From contig CAVVZC010000025.1 of assembly GCA_963752565.1 (NCBI GenBank), positions 62,001 through 126,000 on the forward strand: 64,000 nt of DNA, given 5' to 3'. Positions 36,624 through 46,001 of this stretch are shown in pieces. The stretch comes from UBA11574 sp963752565. GTDB lineage: Bacteria > Desulfobacterota > Desulfobacteria > Desulfobacterales > UBA11574. Numbering within the stretch: the stretch's first letter is position 1; the number at the start of each line of letters is the position of its first letter. Below the pieces are notes generated by a model. That model made no database searches. It saw only the letters and a list, made by a program, of their open reading frames with translations, and had not been told where the DNA came from. The translations under genes and the position numbers were made by a program.

Positions 36624-37427
36624 ATGAAATACGCGTTATTTTTAGGATGTAATATACCTGCCAGAGTTGTTCAGTATGAAACCGCCGCAAGGTCGGTGAT
36701 GAAAAAGCTTGGTATTCAACTTGTCGATAACCGGGATTTTAAATGCTGCGGATACCCCGTTCGCAATTTGGATCAGATGGCATTTCTTCTCAGCGCATCG
36801 GAGAATTTGGCAAGAGCTGAAAAATTGGGCTTAAACATCATGGCGCTGTGCAAGTGTTGTTTCGGGAGCCTGAAGGAAACTGAACATTTCTTGAAGGAAG
36901 AAGGAAGTCTTCAGGAAGAGATCAAACAAGCCCTGGCGCAAAAAGGCCTGCAGTATGAAGGACAATTTGAGGTCAAGCATTTTCTTTCCGTACTGTATCA
37001 TGATGTTGGGCTCGATGAGATAAAAAGCCATATCTCCCAATCTTATAAAGAACTCAAGATAGCAACCCATTATGGATGCCATGCATTGCGGCCGAGCAAG
37101 GTAACTCAGTTTGATGATCCCATAGCGCCTTCTCTATTTGATAAACTGGTGGAGGTGACGGGTGCCCAAAGCATCGATTATAACAGCAAACTGGACTGCT
37201 GCGGGGCGCCGGTAATGGGTGTGAATGATGATCTTTCCATGAACATAACGGCAAAAAAACTGGCAAACGGAAAGAAAGCCGGCGCCGATTACTTGTGCGC
37301 CGCCTGTCCTTACTGTCAGCTGCAATTTGACCATGTGCAGAAAATGATGATATCTCAAAATGGCAATGAGGCCCTTGCCTCCACTTGTCTATCCACAACT
37401 CCTCGGTTTGTGTTTGGGTATCGATGA
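36624..37427 (+). CDS. hdrB: Heterodisulfide reductase subunit B-like (CCG domains)
   Basis: 267 residues. Two CCG-type cysteine-rich domains: DFKCCGYPVRN near residue 32 with LCKCC later, and KLDCCGAPVMG near residue 192 with CAACPYCQ. HdrB houses the non-cubane 4Fe-4S clusters that reduce disulfides (CoM-S-S-CoB in methanogens; unknown dithiol partner in bacteria). Placed directly after the HdrC-like gene and before the HdrA fragment, giving an hdrC-B-A order. Confidence 0.9.
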   Translation: MKYALFLGCNIPARVVQYETAARSVMKKLGIQLVDNRDFKCCGYPVRNLDQMAFLLSASENLARAEKLGLNIMALCKCCFGSLKETEHFLKEEGSLQEEIKQALAQKGLQYEGQFEVKHFLSVLYHDVGLDEIKSHISQSYKELKIATHYGCHALRPSKVTQFDDPIAPSLFDKLVEVTGAQSIDYNSKLDCCGAPVMGVNDDLSMNITAKKLANGKKAGADYLCAACPYCQLQFDHVQKMMISQNGNEALASTCLSTTPRFVFGYR

Positions 37428-37500
37428 AGAAACATTGGGAATCCACATGAATCAGATCGATATTACTGAAATCACATCTTTTTTAAATCAGGAGTAGAAA

Positions 37501-37896
37501 ATGTCAAAAGAAAAAACAGGAGCAGTGATGGTGGTCGGCGGCGGGATCACGGGAATGCAGGCGGCGTTGGATCTGGCCAATGCCGGCTATTATGTCTACC
37601 TGGTTGAAAAATCCGGTTCCATCGGCGGGATTATGTCGCAGCTGGACAAGACCTTTCCCACCAATGACTGTGCCATGTGAATTATCTCGCCCAAACTGGT
37701 CGAGGTCGGCCGGCACATCAACATTGAACTGATTACCCTTGCAGATGTGGAAAGCATTTCAGGGGAAGAGGGTAACTTTAAGGTAAAAATCAACAAACGG
37801 GCACGAAGTGTCAACATGGATCTGTGTACCGGCTGTGGCAGTTGCGTTGAAAACTGTCCGGTTGTCTATCAGCCCGTTTCTGCGGATCAAGTATAA
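37501..37896 (+). CDS. hdrA: HdrA N-terminal FAD-domain fragment, selenocysteine-containing
   Basis: 131 residues when UGA at 37678-37680 is read as selenocysteine (residue 60). Visible: FAD-binding VVGGGITGMQAALDLA, EKSGSIGGIMSQLDKTFPTN, then DCAMU-ILSPKLVEVGRHIN, where Cys is usual in HdrA, and a 4Fe-4S motif LCTGCGSCVENCPVV just before the stop. Full HdrA proteins continue from here with a segment that is instead found in the NuoG-HdrA fusion downstream (from about residue 190 there). Methanogen HdrA is an established selenoprotein, so Sec is plausible. The GTG/ATG start is well placed after GGAG at 37491. Confidence 0.85.
37678..37710 (+). promoter_or_regulatory. Candidate SECIS region after the UGA of the HdrA fragment
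   Basis: UGA at 37678-37680; GGTC occurs at 37698-37701 (18 bases after UGA) in CT-GGTCG-AG, with an interrupted outer stem. It is weaker than the 16.4 kb element, so the call rests mainly on protein continuity. Confidence 0.45.
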
Positions 37897-37919
37897 GCAC
37901 TTAGATAAGGATTTTGCAA

Positions 37920-38423
37920 ATGAACGAAGTCAATCCGGAGAAGACAGAACAAGAAAAAGAATTAGAAATCGATTACTTGGAACTTGATAAGATCATTGAA
38001 GAAGAATTTGACAATGATAAAGAAAACCTGATTATGATTCTCCAGGCGATTCAAAGACGCTACAACTACCTGCCTCAAGCGACACTCAAGTATCTTGCTG
38101 AAAAAATAAATGTCCCTTACAGCCAGATCTATGGTGTCGGCACGTTTTATGCCACGTTCAGTCTTGAACCCAAAGGTCGAAACATCATTTCCATCTGTTT
38201 GGGAACTGCCTGCCACGTGAGAGGCGGTGAAAGGGTTCGAGAAAGAATTGTAGACACGCTGAACTTAAATGGCAAGGCAACGACGGACGATATGCGTTTT
38301 ACTCTTGAAGGCGTGCGTTGTATTGGTTGCTGTAGCCTGGGGCCGGTCATGAAGGTTAACGAAGACGTCCACGGCCGTATCGGTGCAGATGAAGTTAAAA
38401 AGGTCTTGGAAAAATATGAATAA
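37920..38423 (+). CDS. NuoE-like 2Fe-2S thioredoxin-fold subunit
   Basis: 167 residues from the ATG at 37920; a TTG at 37914 is in frame. Helical N-terminus (LIMILQAIQRRYNYLPQATL) and YGVGTFYATF are typical of complex I 24 kDa/HndA subunits. The 2Fe-2S ligands are in CLGTACHVRGG and GVRCIGCCSLGP. It transfers electrons from the NuoF flavin. It starts 23 bases after the HdrA fragment. Confidence 0.93.
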   Translation: MNEVNPEKTEQEKELEIDYLELDKIIEEEFDNDKENLIMILQAIQRRYNYLPQATLKYLAEKINVPYSQIYGVGTFYATFSLEPKGRNIISICLGTACHVRGGERVRERIVDTLNLNGKATTDDMRFTLEGVRCIGCCSLGPVMKVNEDVHGRIGADEVKKVLEKYE

Positions 38424-38446
38424 AACGTCAAATATGAGATAAAAGC

Positions 38447-40351
38447 ATGAAAATCGAATCGACAGCAGATTTAGAGAAGATCAGACAAGAGTACAGCAAT
38501 AAGCTTTACTACCCCGATAGCACGAAGGTTCTCTTTGGAATGGCTTCCTGCGGTATTGCTGCAGGTGCCAAGGCAGCCTTTGAAAAGGCCATGCAGGACT
38601 TTCCCCAAGGAAATGGTATCCAGATCAGTCAGACGGGTTGTCTGGGTTTTTGTGAAGCAGAACCTCTGATTGAAATCGTTCAAACCGGCAAACCGAGAGT
38701 TATCTATCAAAACATTACCGAAGAAAAAATTGTCGATGTTATCAACAGTTATCTTGAAAACGATTTTAAAAAGACCAAATGGATACTCGGGCAGGTACGT
38801 GATCCCCGCAGCTTAATGGAAGACCATGTGGAAAATCCCATCAGGGAAGTCGATCCCATAGAGAAGATTCCGTTTCTGGAAGATACGCCTTTTTATCATA
38901 ACCAGGTCAAAATCGCCCTGCGCAACTGCGGCTATATTGATCCCGATTGCATTGAGGAGTATATCGCCCGGGGGGGATATTTTGCCTTTTTCCGCGCGCT
39001 TTTCGATCATAAGCCCCAAGAGGTTATCCAAATCATAAAAGATTCCGGCTTGAGAGGCCGCGGCGGCGGCGGGTTTTCAGCAGGGATTAAATGGGCGACG
39101 TGCGCCAGACATCACGGCGAAAGATATATCATTTGCAATGCCGATGAAGGCGACCCGGGCGCCTACATGGACCGAAGCATTCTGGAAGGAGATCCCCACA
39201 GCGTTCTGGAGGGGATGTTAATTGCAGCCGTTGCCATCGGTTCCAGTCATGGCTATATGTATGTTCGCAATGAATATCCGCTGGCCGTAAAACGCCTGGT
39301 AACCGCCATTAAGCAGGCTGAAAAATTCGGCTTGCTGGGGGACAATATTGCCGGCACTGATTTTAGTTTTAATATAAAAATTTCTACCGGTGCGGGTGCT
39401 TTTGTCTGTGGAGAATCTACTGCCCTGATGGCTTCTCTTGAAGGCCGGGTGGGAAGACCCAGGGCCAAATATGTTCATACTGTGGAAAAAGGTTTCAGGA
39501 ACAATCCGTCAAACCTGAACAATGTGGAGACATATGCCAATGTTCCGGCCATCATCTCTAAAGGGGCCGATTGGTATGCCGGCATGGGGACCGAAAGCAG
39601 TAAAGGTACCAAGGTTTTCAGTCTTGTCGGTAAGATAAAAAATACCGGTTTGGTGGAAGTCGCCATGGGAACGAAATTGCGGAGTATTATTTATGATATC
39701 GGCGGCGGCATTCCAAAAAAGAAAAAATTTAAAGCCGTTCAAACCGGAGGTCCTTCCGGCGGATGTATTCCTGAACAGTACTTGGATTTGGGCGTCGACT
39801 TTGATGAGTTGACAAAGGTAGGCTCCATGATGGGCTCCGGCGGCATGATCGTAATGGACCAGGATACCTGCATGGTGGATGTGGCCCGTTATTTTCTTGA
39901 TTTTCTAAAAGAGGAGTCCTGCGGCCAATGTAATCCCTGCCGGGAGGGGATTAAACGAATGCTGGAAATTTTGACCCGCATTTGTGAAGGACACGGAGCA
40001 GAGGGCGACGTTGAACTCCTTGAAGAACTGGGCGATATGGTCGCTAAAGCATCCCTGTGCGGGTTAGGGACTTCGGCTCCCAATCCGGTAATAACAACCA
40101 TTAATTTTTTCCGGAATGAATACCAGGCCCATATAAAGGACAAGAAATGTTCCGCCGGCGTCTGCAAAAACCTGTTCTATTACGAAATCGATGAAGAAGC
40201 ATGTACCGGCTGCCGCCTGTGCGCCATAAAATGCCCCCAGGAGGCGATCACCGGCGAGAAAAAAGAGGTGCACCATCTGGATCAGGATAAATGCATTAAA
40301 TGCAGCATCTGTTATGAAGCCTGTAAGTTTAATGCTGTCGTTATTAAGTAG
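38447..40351 (+). CDS. NuoF-like NAD(P)H-binding flavoprotein (HndC type)
   Basis: 634 residues. N-terminal thioredoxin-like 2Fe-2S domain (ASCGIAAGAKAAFEKA, GCLGFCEAEPL), NADH/FMN domain GLRGRGGGGFSAGIKW and CNADEGDPGAYMDRSILEGD around residues 205-240, SLBB, the 4Fe-4S motif ESCGQCNPCREGIKRM near residue 490, and two C-terminal ferredoxin clusters (CTGCRLCAIKCPQ; CIKCSICYEACK). This is the long form found in bifurcating hydrogenases and formate dehydrogenases. Here it would oxidise or reduce NAD(P) for the Hdr module. Confidence 0.93.
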   Translation: MKIESTADLEKIRQEYSNKLYYPDSTKVLFGMASCGIAAGAKAAFEKAMQDFPQGNGIQISQTGCLGFCEAEPLIEIVQTGKPRVIYQNITEEKIVDVINSYLENDFKKTKWILGQVRDPRSLMEDHVENPIREVDPIEKIPFLEDTPFYHNQVKIALRNCGYIDPDCIEEYIARGGYFAFFRALFDHKPQEVIQIIKDSGLRGRGGGGFSAGIKWATCARHHGERYIICNADEGDPGAYMDRSILEGDPHSVLEGMLIAAVAIGSSHGYMYVRNEYPLAVKRLVTAIKQAEKFGLLGDNIAGTDFSFNIKISTGAGAFVCGESTALMASLEGRVGRPRAKYVHTVEKGFRNNPSNLNNVETYANVPAIISKGADWYAGMGTESSKGTKVFSLVGKIKNTGLVEVAMGTKLRSIIYDIGGGIPKKKKFKAVQTGGPSGGCIPEQYLDLGVDFDELTKVGSMMGSGGMIVMDQDTCMVDVARYFLDFLKEESCGQCNPCREGIKRMLEILTRICEGHGAEGDVELLEELGDMVAKASLCGLGTSAPNPVITTINFFRNEYQAHIKDKKCSAGVCKNLFYYEIDEEACTGCRLCAIKCPQEAITGEKKEVHHLDQDKCIKCSICYEACKFNAVVIK

Positions 40352-40379
40352 TGTCTATACAGATATGGGATGGACACTA
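40351..40379. repeat. Short copy related to the 33.5 kb MITE ends
   Basis: AGTGTCTATACAGATATGGG followed by ATGGACACT. It matches the terminal repeat sequence of the 33528-33695 element but lacks its interior, so it may be an internal-deletion derivative or a solo end. Confidence 0.45.
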
Positions 40380-40426
40380 AGTAACCGTGTTTGTAAAATA
40401 CAACAGGACACAAGAAGGTTAACCCA

Positions 40427-43400
40427 ATGATCAGTTTCACACTCAACGGAAAAACAGTTCAGGGAAAAGACGGGGAATATCTCCTTAAAATTGCTGAAGA
40501 ACATGGAATTGAGATTCCGACTCTTTGCCATCACAAAGCACTCGAACCGGCCGGCATGTGCCGTCTGTGTACAGTGGAAATGCATTACGGCGGACGTGTT
40601 CGATACGTTACCGCATGCAACTATCCTATCTGGGAAGGCATGGAAATCAAAACCGATACCGAGGCGATTCACCAGATTCGAAAACTTATTGTTGAACTGC
40701 TGTATGCCCGATGTCCGGACGTAGACATTCTCAAAACACTTGCTGAGAAATACGACATCGAGGAGCCTCGTTTCAGTAAGGAAGACGATACCTGTATTCT
40801 TTGCGGACTATGCACCCGCATATGCGAGCGGATGGGAAACAGCGCCATCGGCCTGACCGGGCGGGGGGTCGACATGAAGGTCGATACGCCCTTTCATATC
40901 CAAACAGAAGCCTGTCTTTCCTGTGGCGCCTGTGCATTTGTTTGCCCCACCGGACATATCAGTTATGAAAAAATTCGGGCCAACATTTCTGAGAGCGATA
41001 TAAAACCGATTCCTTCTGAGTACGAAATGGGGCTTGCGGGCCGCAAGCCGGTTTATGTGGATTACGCCCAGGCGGTTCCCAATACGCCTGTTATCGATCG
41101 TACCAAATGTGTACACTTTAAAACCGGCGGATGTCAGATATGTGCTGAGTTTTGCGGGGTGAATGCCATTGATTATTCTCAGCAGGACGAGAGCATAGAG
41201 GTAGACGTCGGCTCGATCATATTGGCCCCTGGTGCGGATGTGTACGATCCTGGACTGCACGACACGTACAATTACACGCAGCATCCCAATGTGGTGACGT
41301 CCATGGAGTTCGAGCGGATTTTATCGGCTTCGGGTCCTTACGGAGGTCACTTGATACGGCCGTCGGATCATAAAGAGCCCCAAAAGATTGCCTGGTTGCA
41401 GTGCGTCGGTTCCAGGGATGTGCACCTGGGCGCCCATGGTTACTGTTCGGGGGTGTGCTGTACCTACGCCATCAAGGAGGCCATGCTGGCCAAGGAGCAC
41501 AGCAGCAACGGATTGGACGCGGCGGTGTTTTACATCGATATGCGCACGTTTGGTAAAGACTTTGAGCAGTATTACAACCGGGCAAAGAGGAGTCGGGCGT
41601 TCGGTTCGTCAAGTCGAAGATCACCAATATTGAATCCAACCCGGAGACGGACATGCAGGTGATCCGTTATGTTGACGAGGCCGGCCGGCGTTTGGAAGAG
41701 GAATTTGATATGGTGGTGCTGTCCGTGGGGTTGAGTGCCTCTCTAAAGACGGCCGAGCAGGCCAAAAAGTGGGGCATTGATCTGGATCATTACAACTTTG
41801 CGAGCACCAACAGTTTTGACCCGGTACAGACCTCCCGGCCCGGAATATATGTATGCGGTATTTTCCAGGGTCCCAAGGATATTCCGTCTTCGGTGATTGA
41901 CTCCAGCGCGGCGGCAGGGGTTGCCGGGAGCAGTTTGGCTGATGTTCGATGGACCCTGACCAAGACCCGGGAGATCCCCGAAGAAGTGGATGTTCGGGGT
42001 GAGCCGCCCCGGATCGGTGTATTTGTGTGCCGCTGCGGGACGAATATCGCAGGGACCGTTGATGTTCCGGAAGTGGCGGAGTTTTCAAAAGATCTCCCCG
42101 GCGTTGTTTATGTGGAAGAGAACATGTTCAGCTGCTCCCAGGACACCCAGGACAAGATGACCGAGATTATCAAGGAGCATCGGTTGAATCGTGTGGTGGT
42201 GGCGGCGTGTACGCCCAAGACCCACGAGCCGTTGTTTCAGGAGACGCTGATCAACGCAGGGATCAACAAATACCTGTTCGAAATGGGAAACATCCGGAAC
42301 CAGTGTTCCTGGGTTCATAAAGACGACCCGGACCGGGCCACGGAAAAATCAAAAGATATCGTGAGAATGGCGGTGGGCAAGGCACGACTTTTGGAGCCGT
42401 TGACGGAATCGACCATGGGGGTCACCCAGTCGGCTTTGGTGATCGGCGGCGGTGTTGCCGGTATGGCGGCAGCCCGGAACATGTCGCAACAGGGATATCC
42501 TACCTATCTGATTGAAAAAGCGGATGCTTTGGGCGGTCAGGCCCGGCACCTTCACGAGACCTGGCGGGGTGAGGACATCCAGGGGTATTTGACCCAACTC
42601 ACGGATGCGGTTCAATCGGACGATAACATCGAAGTTTTTGTAAATGCCCGGATCAGCCAGGTGGACGGGTTTGTGGGGAATTTCAAGACCACCGTCACAA
42701 CCAACGGCAGAAAATCGAGTTCTCGAGCACGGGGTGACCCTCATTGCTTCCGGGGCATCGGAATTTAAACCGGACGGGTATTTATACGGCAAGGATTCGC
42801 GTGTGGTTACGGGTCTTGAGCTTCAGCAGCGGTTTATTGCCAAGGATCCATCGCTGGGTCAAGCCGACACAGCGGTATTTATCCAGTGCGTGGGGTCCCG
42901 GATACCGGACCGGCCGTACTGTTCCAAGGTGTGCTGCACCCAATCCATCAAGAGTGCGATGAAGCTCAAAGACATCAACCCCCAAATGAATGTGTTTGTT
43001 TTGTACCGGGATATGCGTCCGTATGGTCTGCGGGAGGATCTTTACCGGGATGCGCGATCGGCCGGCATCAGTTTTATCCGTTACAATGCGGATAAAGATG
43101 TTAATGTGACCAATGGGGACGAAGGTCTCAAGGTGAGTTTCACCGACCGTGTTCTGGGAAGGATGATGGACATCCGTCCGGATCTGTTGGTTCTGGCGTC
43201 GGCGGTGGTGCCGCCGGCAGAGAATCCTTTGGCGCAGCTGTATAAGGTACCGGTGAACGCCGACGGATTTTTTGCCGAAGCCCACGTCAAGCTGCGTCCG
43301 GTGGATTTTGCCACGGACGGGGTCTTCGTGTGCGGGCTGGCCCATGCGCCCAAACCCATCGATGAGTCGATCACACAGGCCCAGGCCGCTTCAGCCAGAG

Positions 43401-43673
43401 CGGTGACCGTTCTTGCCCTGAAAAACATCAAGCTGGGTGGAATTATCTCTGAAATTCGACCAGAGCTGTGTTCGGGATGCTTAGGATGCATTAATGTCTG
43501 TCCGTTTGGGGCCATTACCTTTGACAAGCCAGAAATTTGTGGCTGAAGTCAATCCGGCTTTATGCAAAGGATGCGGCGCCTGTGCGGCGGTGTGTCCATC
43601 AGAGGCCCCTGCACTCATGGGATTTGATAACAATCAAATCTATGCCCAAATCAAAGGGGCACTAAATTTTTAA
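40427..43673 (+). pseudogene. hdrA: NuoG-like domain fused to HdrA body; three frame breaks
   Basis: One gene spread over four frames. The N-terminus (residues 1-190) is NuoG/HndD-like: 2Fe-2S ligands C34, C45, C48, C64, then CILCGLCTRIC and CLSCGACAFVCP. From about SEYEMGLAGRKPVYVDY it is large bacterial HdrA: WLQCVGSRD, VFVCRCGTNIAGTVDVP, second FAD site ALVIGGGVAGMAAARN, FVCGLAHAPKPIDESIT, and C-terminal 4Fe-4S motifs CSGCLGCINVCP and CKGCGACAAVCP. Breaks: about 41587 (one base missing), about 42705 and about 43530 (one extra base each). Correcting them restores family sequence each time, so this is either sequencing error or a recently broken gene. The HdrA part from about 41.2 kb on is more GC-rich than the start. 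Confidence 0.85.
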
Positions 43674-43679
43674 ATAAAG

Positions 43680-43875
43680 TTTACAGGGATCAGGGGTAAG
43701 GGACCAGGGATCAGGGTTCAGGGGGCAGGGCAGAAAAAAAGCATTATCCACGGAGCGATTTAACACATAAAAACATCCTGACCCCTCAGTTACTTTTAAA
43801 TTCGGTTTATGGCATTCTAAAATAATAACTGATGCCCGGCCTCTGATCTCTGACCCCTGACCCCCGAGCACTGTT
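43680..43875. repeat. Repeats of CAGGGATCAGGG type with inverted partner
   Basis: Near-identical short direct repeats (CAGGGATCAGGG, CAGGGTTCAGGG) at 43684-43730 and the reverse-complement form (CTGATCTCTGACCCCTGACC) at 43843-43862. A similar CTGATCTCAGATCTCTGAC string occurs at 29468-29489. Dispersed non-coding repeat. Confidence 0.5.
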
Positions 43876-43881
43876 ACCATT

Positions 43882-44727
43882 ATGATCATCGATTTTCATA
43901 CGCACATCTTCCCAAAAGACATCCGTGACAACAGGGGAACATATTTCCCTTCAGAACCCGCCTTTAAACTTTTATACGATTCACCGGGATCAAAACTCGT
44001 CGGGGCAAAAGAAATCGTTGCCGCAATGGATGAGCAAGGTGTTGACAGATCTGTGGTCTTTGGTTTTCCGTGGAAAGATTCGGCATTGTTTAAAATGCAA
44101 AATGACTATGTCATGGAAGTTGTGATCCGATATCCTGAACGCCTTGTGGGGTTGTGTTGTTTTGATCCGTTTAACAAAGAGGCTGTTTCCGAGGCCAGGC
44201 GGTGTCTTCAAGGAGGTCTTTCAGGGATCGGGGAAATCGCTTTTTACCAATCCGGCATAGATGATACTGCGCTGGATATGCTGACGCCCCTTATGGAAAT
44301 CTGTCTCGACAAAGACCTTCCCTTTTTGATCCATACCAATGAACCCGTGGGGCATCTGTACCCCGGCAAGACACCCAACACCCTGAAACAGATTTATACA
44401 TTGGTCACCCGATTTTCGGAAAACAAAATCGTTCTGGCTCACTGGGGCGGGGGGATCTTTTTTTTTAATCTTTTAAAAAAAGAAGTCAAAGAGCGTCTTA
44501 AAAACGTTTATTTTGATACCGCTGCATCTCCTTTTTTGTATCATCCGGAAATATACAGATATGCCGTTGAAATTGCCGGTGTGGATAAAATCCTCTTTGG
44601 CAGTGATTTTCCTTTATTAAAGCCTGCAAGGTATTTTAAAGAGCTTGAAAACGCCGGTCTGGCCAGGGCGCAAATTGATGCCATTTCCGGTCTGAATGCC
44701 GCAAAACTCCTCAAGCTGTTGCCATAG
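43882..44727 (+). CDS. Amidohydrolase family 2 hydrolase
   Basis: 281 residues. TIM-barrel amidohydrolase_2: IIDFHTHIFPKDI, GVDRSVVFGFPW, GLCCFDPFN, the metal His in FLIHTNEPVGH, VLAHWGGG, and FGSDFPLLKPARYF. Similar in class to the 14.8 kb gene but clearly a different, less AT-rich subfamily. Substrate unknown; many family members act on aromatic or other carboxylic compounds. Confidence 0.8.
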   Translation: MIIDFHTHIFPKDIRDNRGTYFPSEPAFKLLYDSPGSKLVGAKEIVAAMDEQGVDRSVVFGFPWKDSALFKMQNDYVMEVVIRYPERLVGLCCFDPFNKEAVSEARRCLQGGLSGIGEIAFYQSGIDDTALDMLTPLMEICLDKDLPFLIHTNEPVGHLYPGKTPNTLKQIYTLVTRFSENKIVLAHWGGGIFFFNLLKKEVKERLKNVYFDTAASPFLYHPEIYRYAVEIAGVDKILFGSDFPLLKPARYFKELENAGLARAQIDAISGLNAAKLLKLLP

Positions 44728-44826
44728 CGCACTCTTCATATTGGTAAGAGATGTCAGGTTTTGACAAGCCCGATTTTTTCAGAATACTCTCAATAAATCT
44801 GTTTTCTTATTATTCGGATTTGAAAG

Positions 44827-45714
44827 ATGAACTATTTAGAACACCTTTTCAATTATGTTACAGCGGCCTTGGTTATAGGTGGGATACTCATTCTTTTTTT
44901 TGGCTTTTTAGCCGCAATTTCTAAAGAAAAACGAATCCTTAAATGGATAGCTTTAGGTAGTTTTTTGGCCGGAATGATCGTTCTCTTTGCAGGTTTGTTG
45001 TCGGAATATAAAGGGCAGCAAGCGTCAAAACTATTACAAAGCAAAACCGAAGAAGTAGCTAAGCTATCTCAAGAGATCACAGAGTTAGCGAAAACCAATG
45101 CAAATCTTAATAAAGAAATTACAGGCTCTTTAACAGGAGGTGATTCATTTTGCTATCTAATGCCTGTGCCAAGCTTTACTGAAGCTAATACATTAGCTTT
45201 TAATCTTAATCATCTTGGGAAATATCCTATGTATGACGTCCACATAGAGATTTGGGATGATACAATAAATGAAAATGTAGACCTTGGTGCAATCTTTGAG
45301 AAACACTTCGGATATCGACAAAAAAAATATACCGTTGAAGAATATTTATCACATTCAAAAGAAAAAAGGGATGAAGAATCAAAGAAAAATGCGGTCATGA
45401 ACAAAGAAATTATGGAAATAATAAATCGGGCTAAGTTGGTTGATAAATCAATAGGGACAATAACTCTCGATGTAAATCGACAAGGTGTAACTATATATAT
45501 CTTTAATCTTCCCCCTGGTAGAGATCACCAAGAATTTTCAGCACACATTCATGCCCGAAATGGATATTTTTATCAAAAAATTAAATTTAAAGTCGTAGAT
45601 GGGCGATGGCGAATGAACTCAACAGTGGTAAAGTCAATTTCAGAAAAAGAAAACACCCTTCTTCGTGAATTAAGGTCTGTGGGTGAAACTTTGATGGTAG
45701 AGATTGTGAAGTAG
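44827..45714 (+). CDS. Hypothetical coiled-coil membrane protein
   Basis: 295 residues. Two N-terminal transmembrane helices (ALVIGGILILFFGFLAAI and IALGSFLAGMIVLFAGLL), then a coiled coil (KTEEVAKLSQEITELAKTNA, about residues 75-95), then a beta-rich soluble domain. No known domain. AT-rich relative to the neighbours and free-standing, so likely accessory. Confidence 0.7.
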   Translation: MNYLEHLFNYVTAALVIGGILILFFGFLAAISKEKRILKWIALGSFLAGMIVLFAGLLSEYKGQQASKLLQSKTEEVAKLSQEITELAKTNANLNKEITGSLTGGDSFCYLMPVPSFTEANTLAFNLNHLGKYPMYDVHIEIWDDTINENVDLGAIFEKHFGYRQKKYTVEEYLSHSKEKRDEESKKNAVMNKEIMEIINRAKLVDKSIGTITLDVNRQGVTIYIFNLPPGRDHQEFSAHIHARNGYFYQKIKFKVVDGRWRMNSTVVKSISEKENTLLRELRSVGETLMVEIVK

Positions 45715-46001
45715 TTTCACCTAATATTCAGACACCTCTAACAGATCGGTAACTTCCCTTGATTGCAGATCCCTGTTTATAGATGGCAAGTTTTTGTTTT
45801 GGAAAAACAAAAATGTTGAAAAGTATGGCTGTGCAAAGTAATATCAAACGACGATTGAAAATTCGGCAAATTTCTATTGGACAAGGTGAATTCAGAAGCT
45901 GTTTCAGAATCTTTGATTCGTTGGTTTGCGGAGGTCCCAGCGTCGGATCCTCTAACAAGCCCTGAGTTCAAACAATCAACCTATTAAAAGAAAGTAATCC
46001 G

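Noticed and set aside
37501..37680. HdrA fragment ending at UGA 37678 as a truncated pseudogene
   Set aside because: Conserved HdrA sequence continues in frame after UGA, Sec is known at this site in HdrA, and selA is present.
40427..43546. Three separate genes instead of one NuoG-HdrA fusion
   Set aside because: Each adjacent frame continues the same HdrA alignment without gap, so one broken gene is the better reading.
43680..43875. CRISPR-like array from the CAGGGATCAGGG repeats
   Set aside because: Repeats are too short, unevenly spaced and have no spacers or cas genes.
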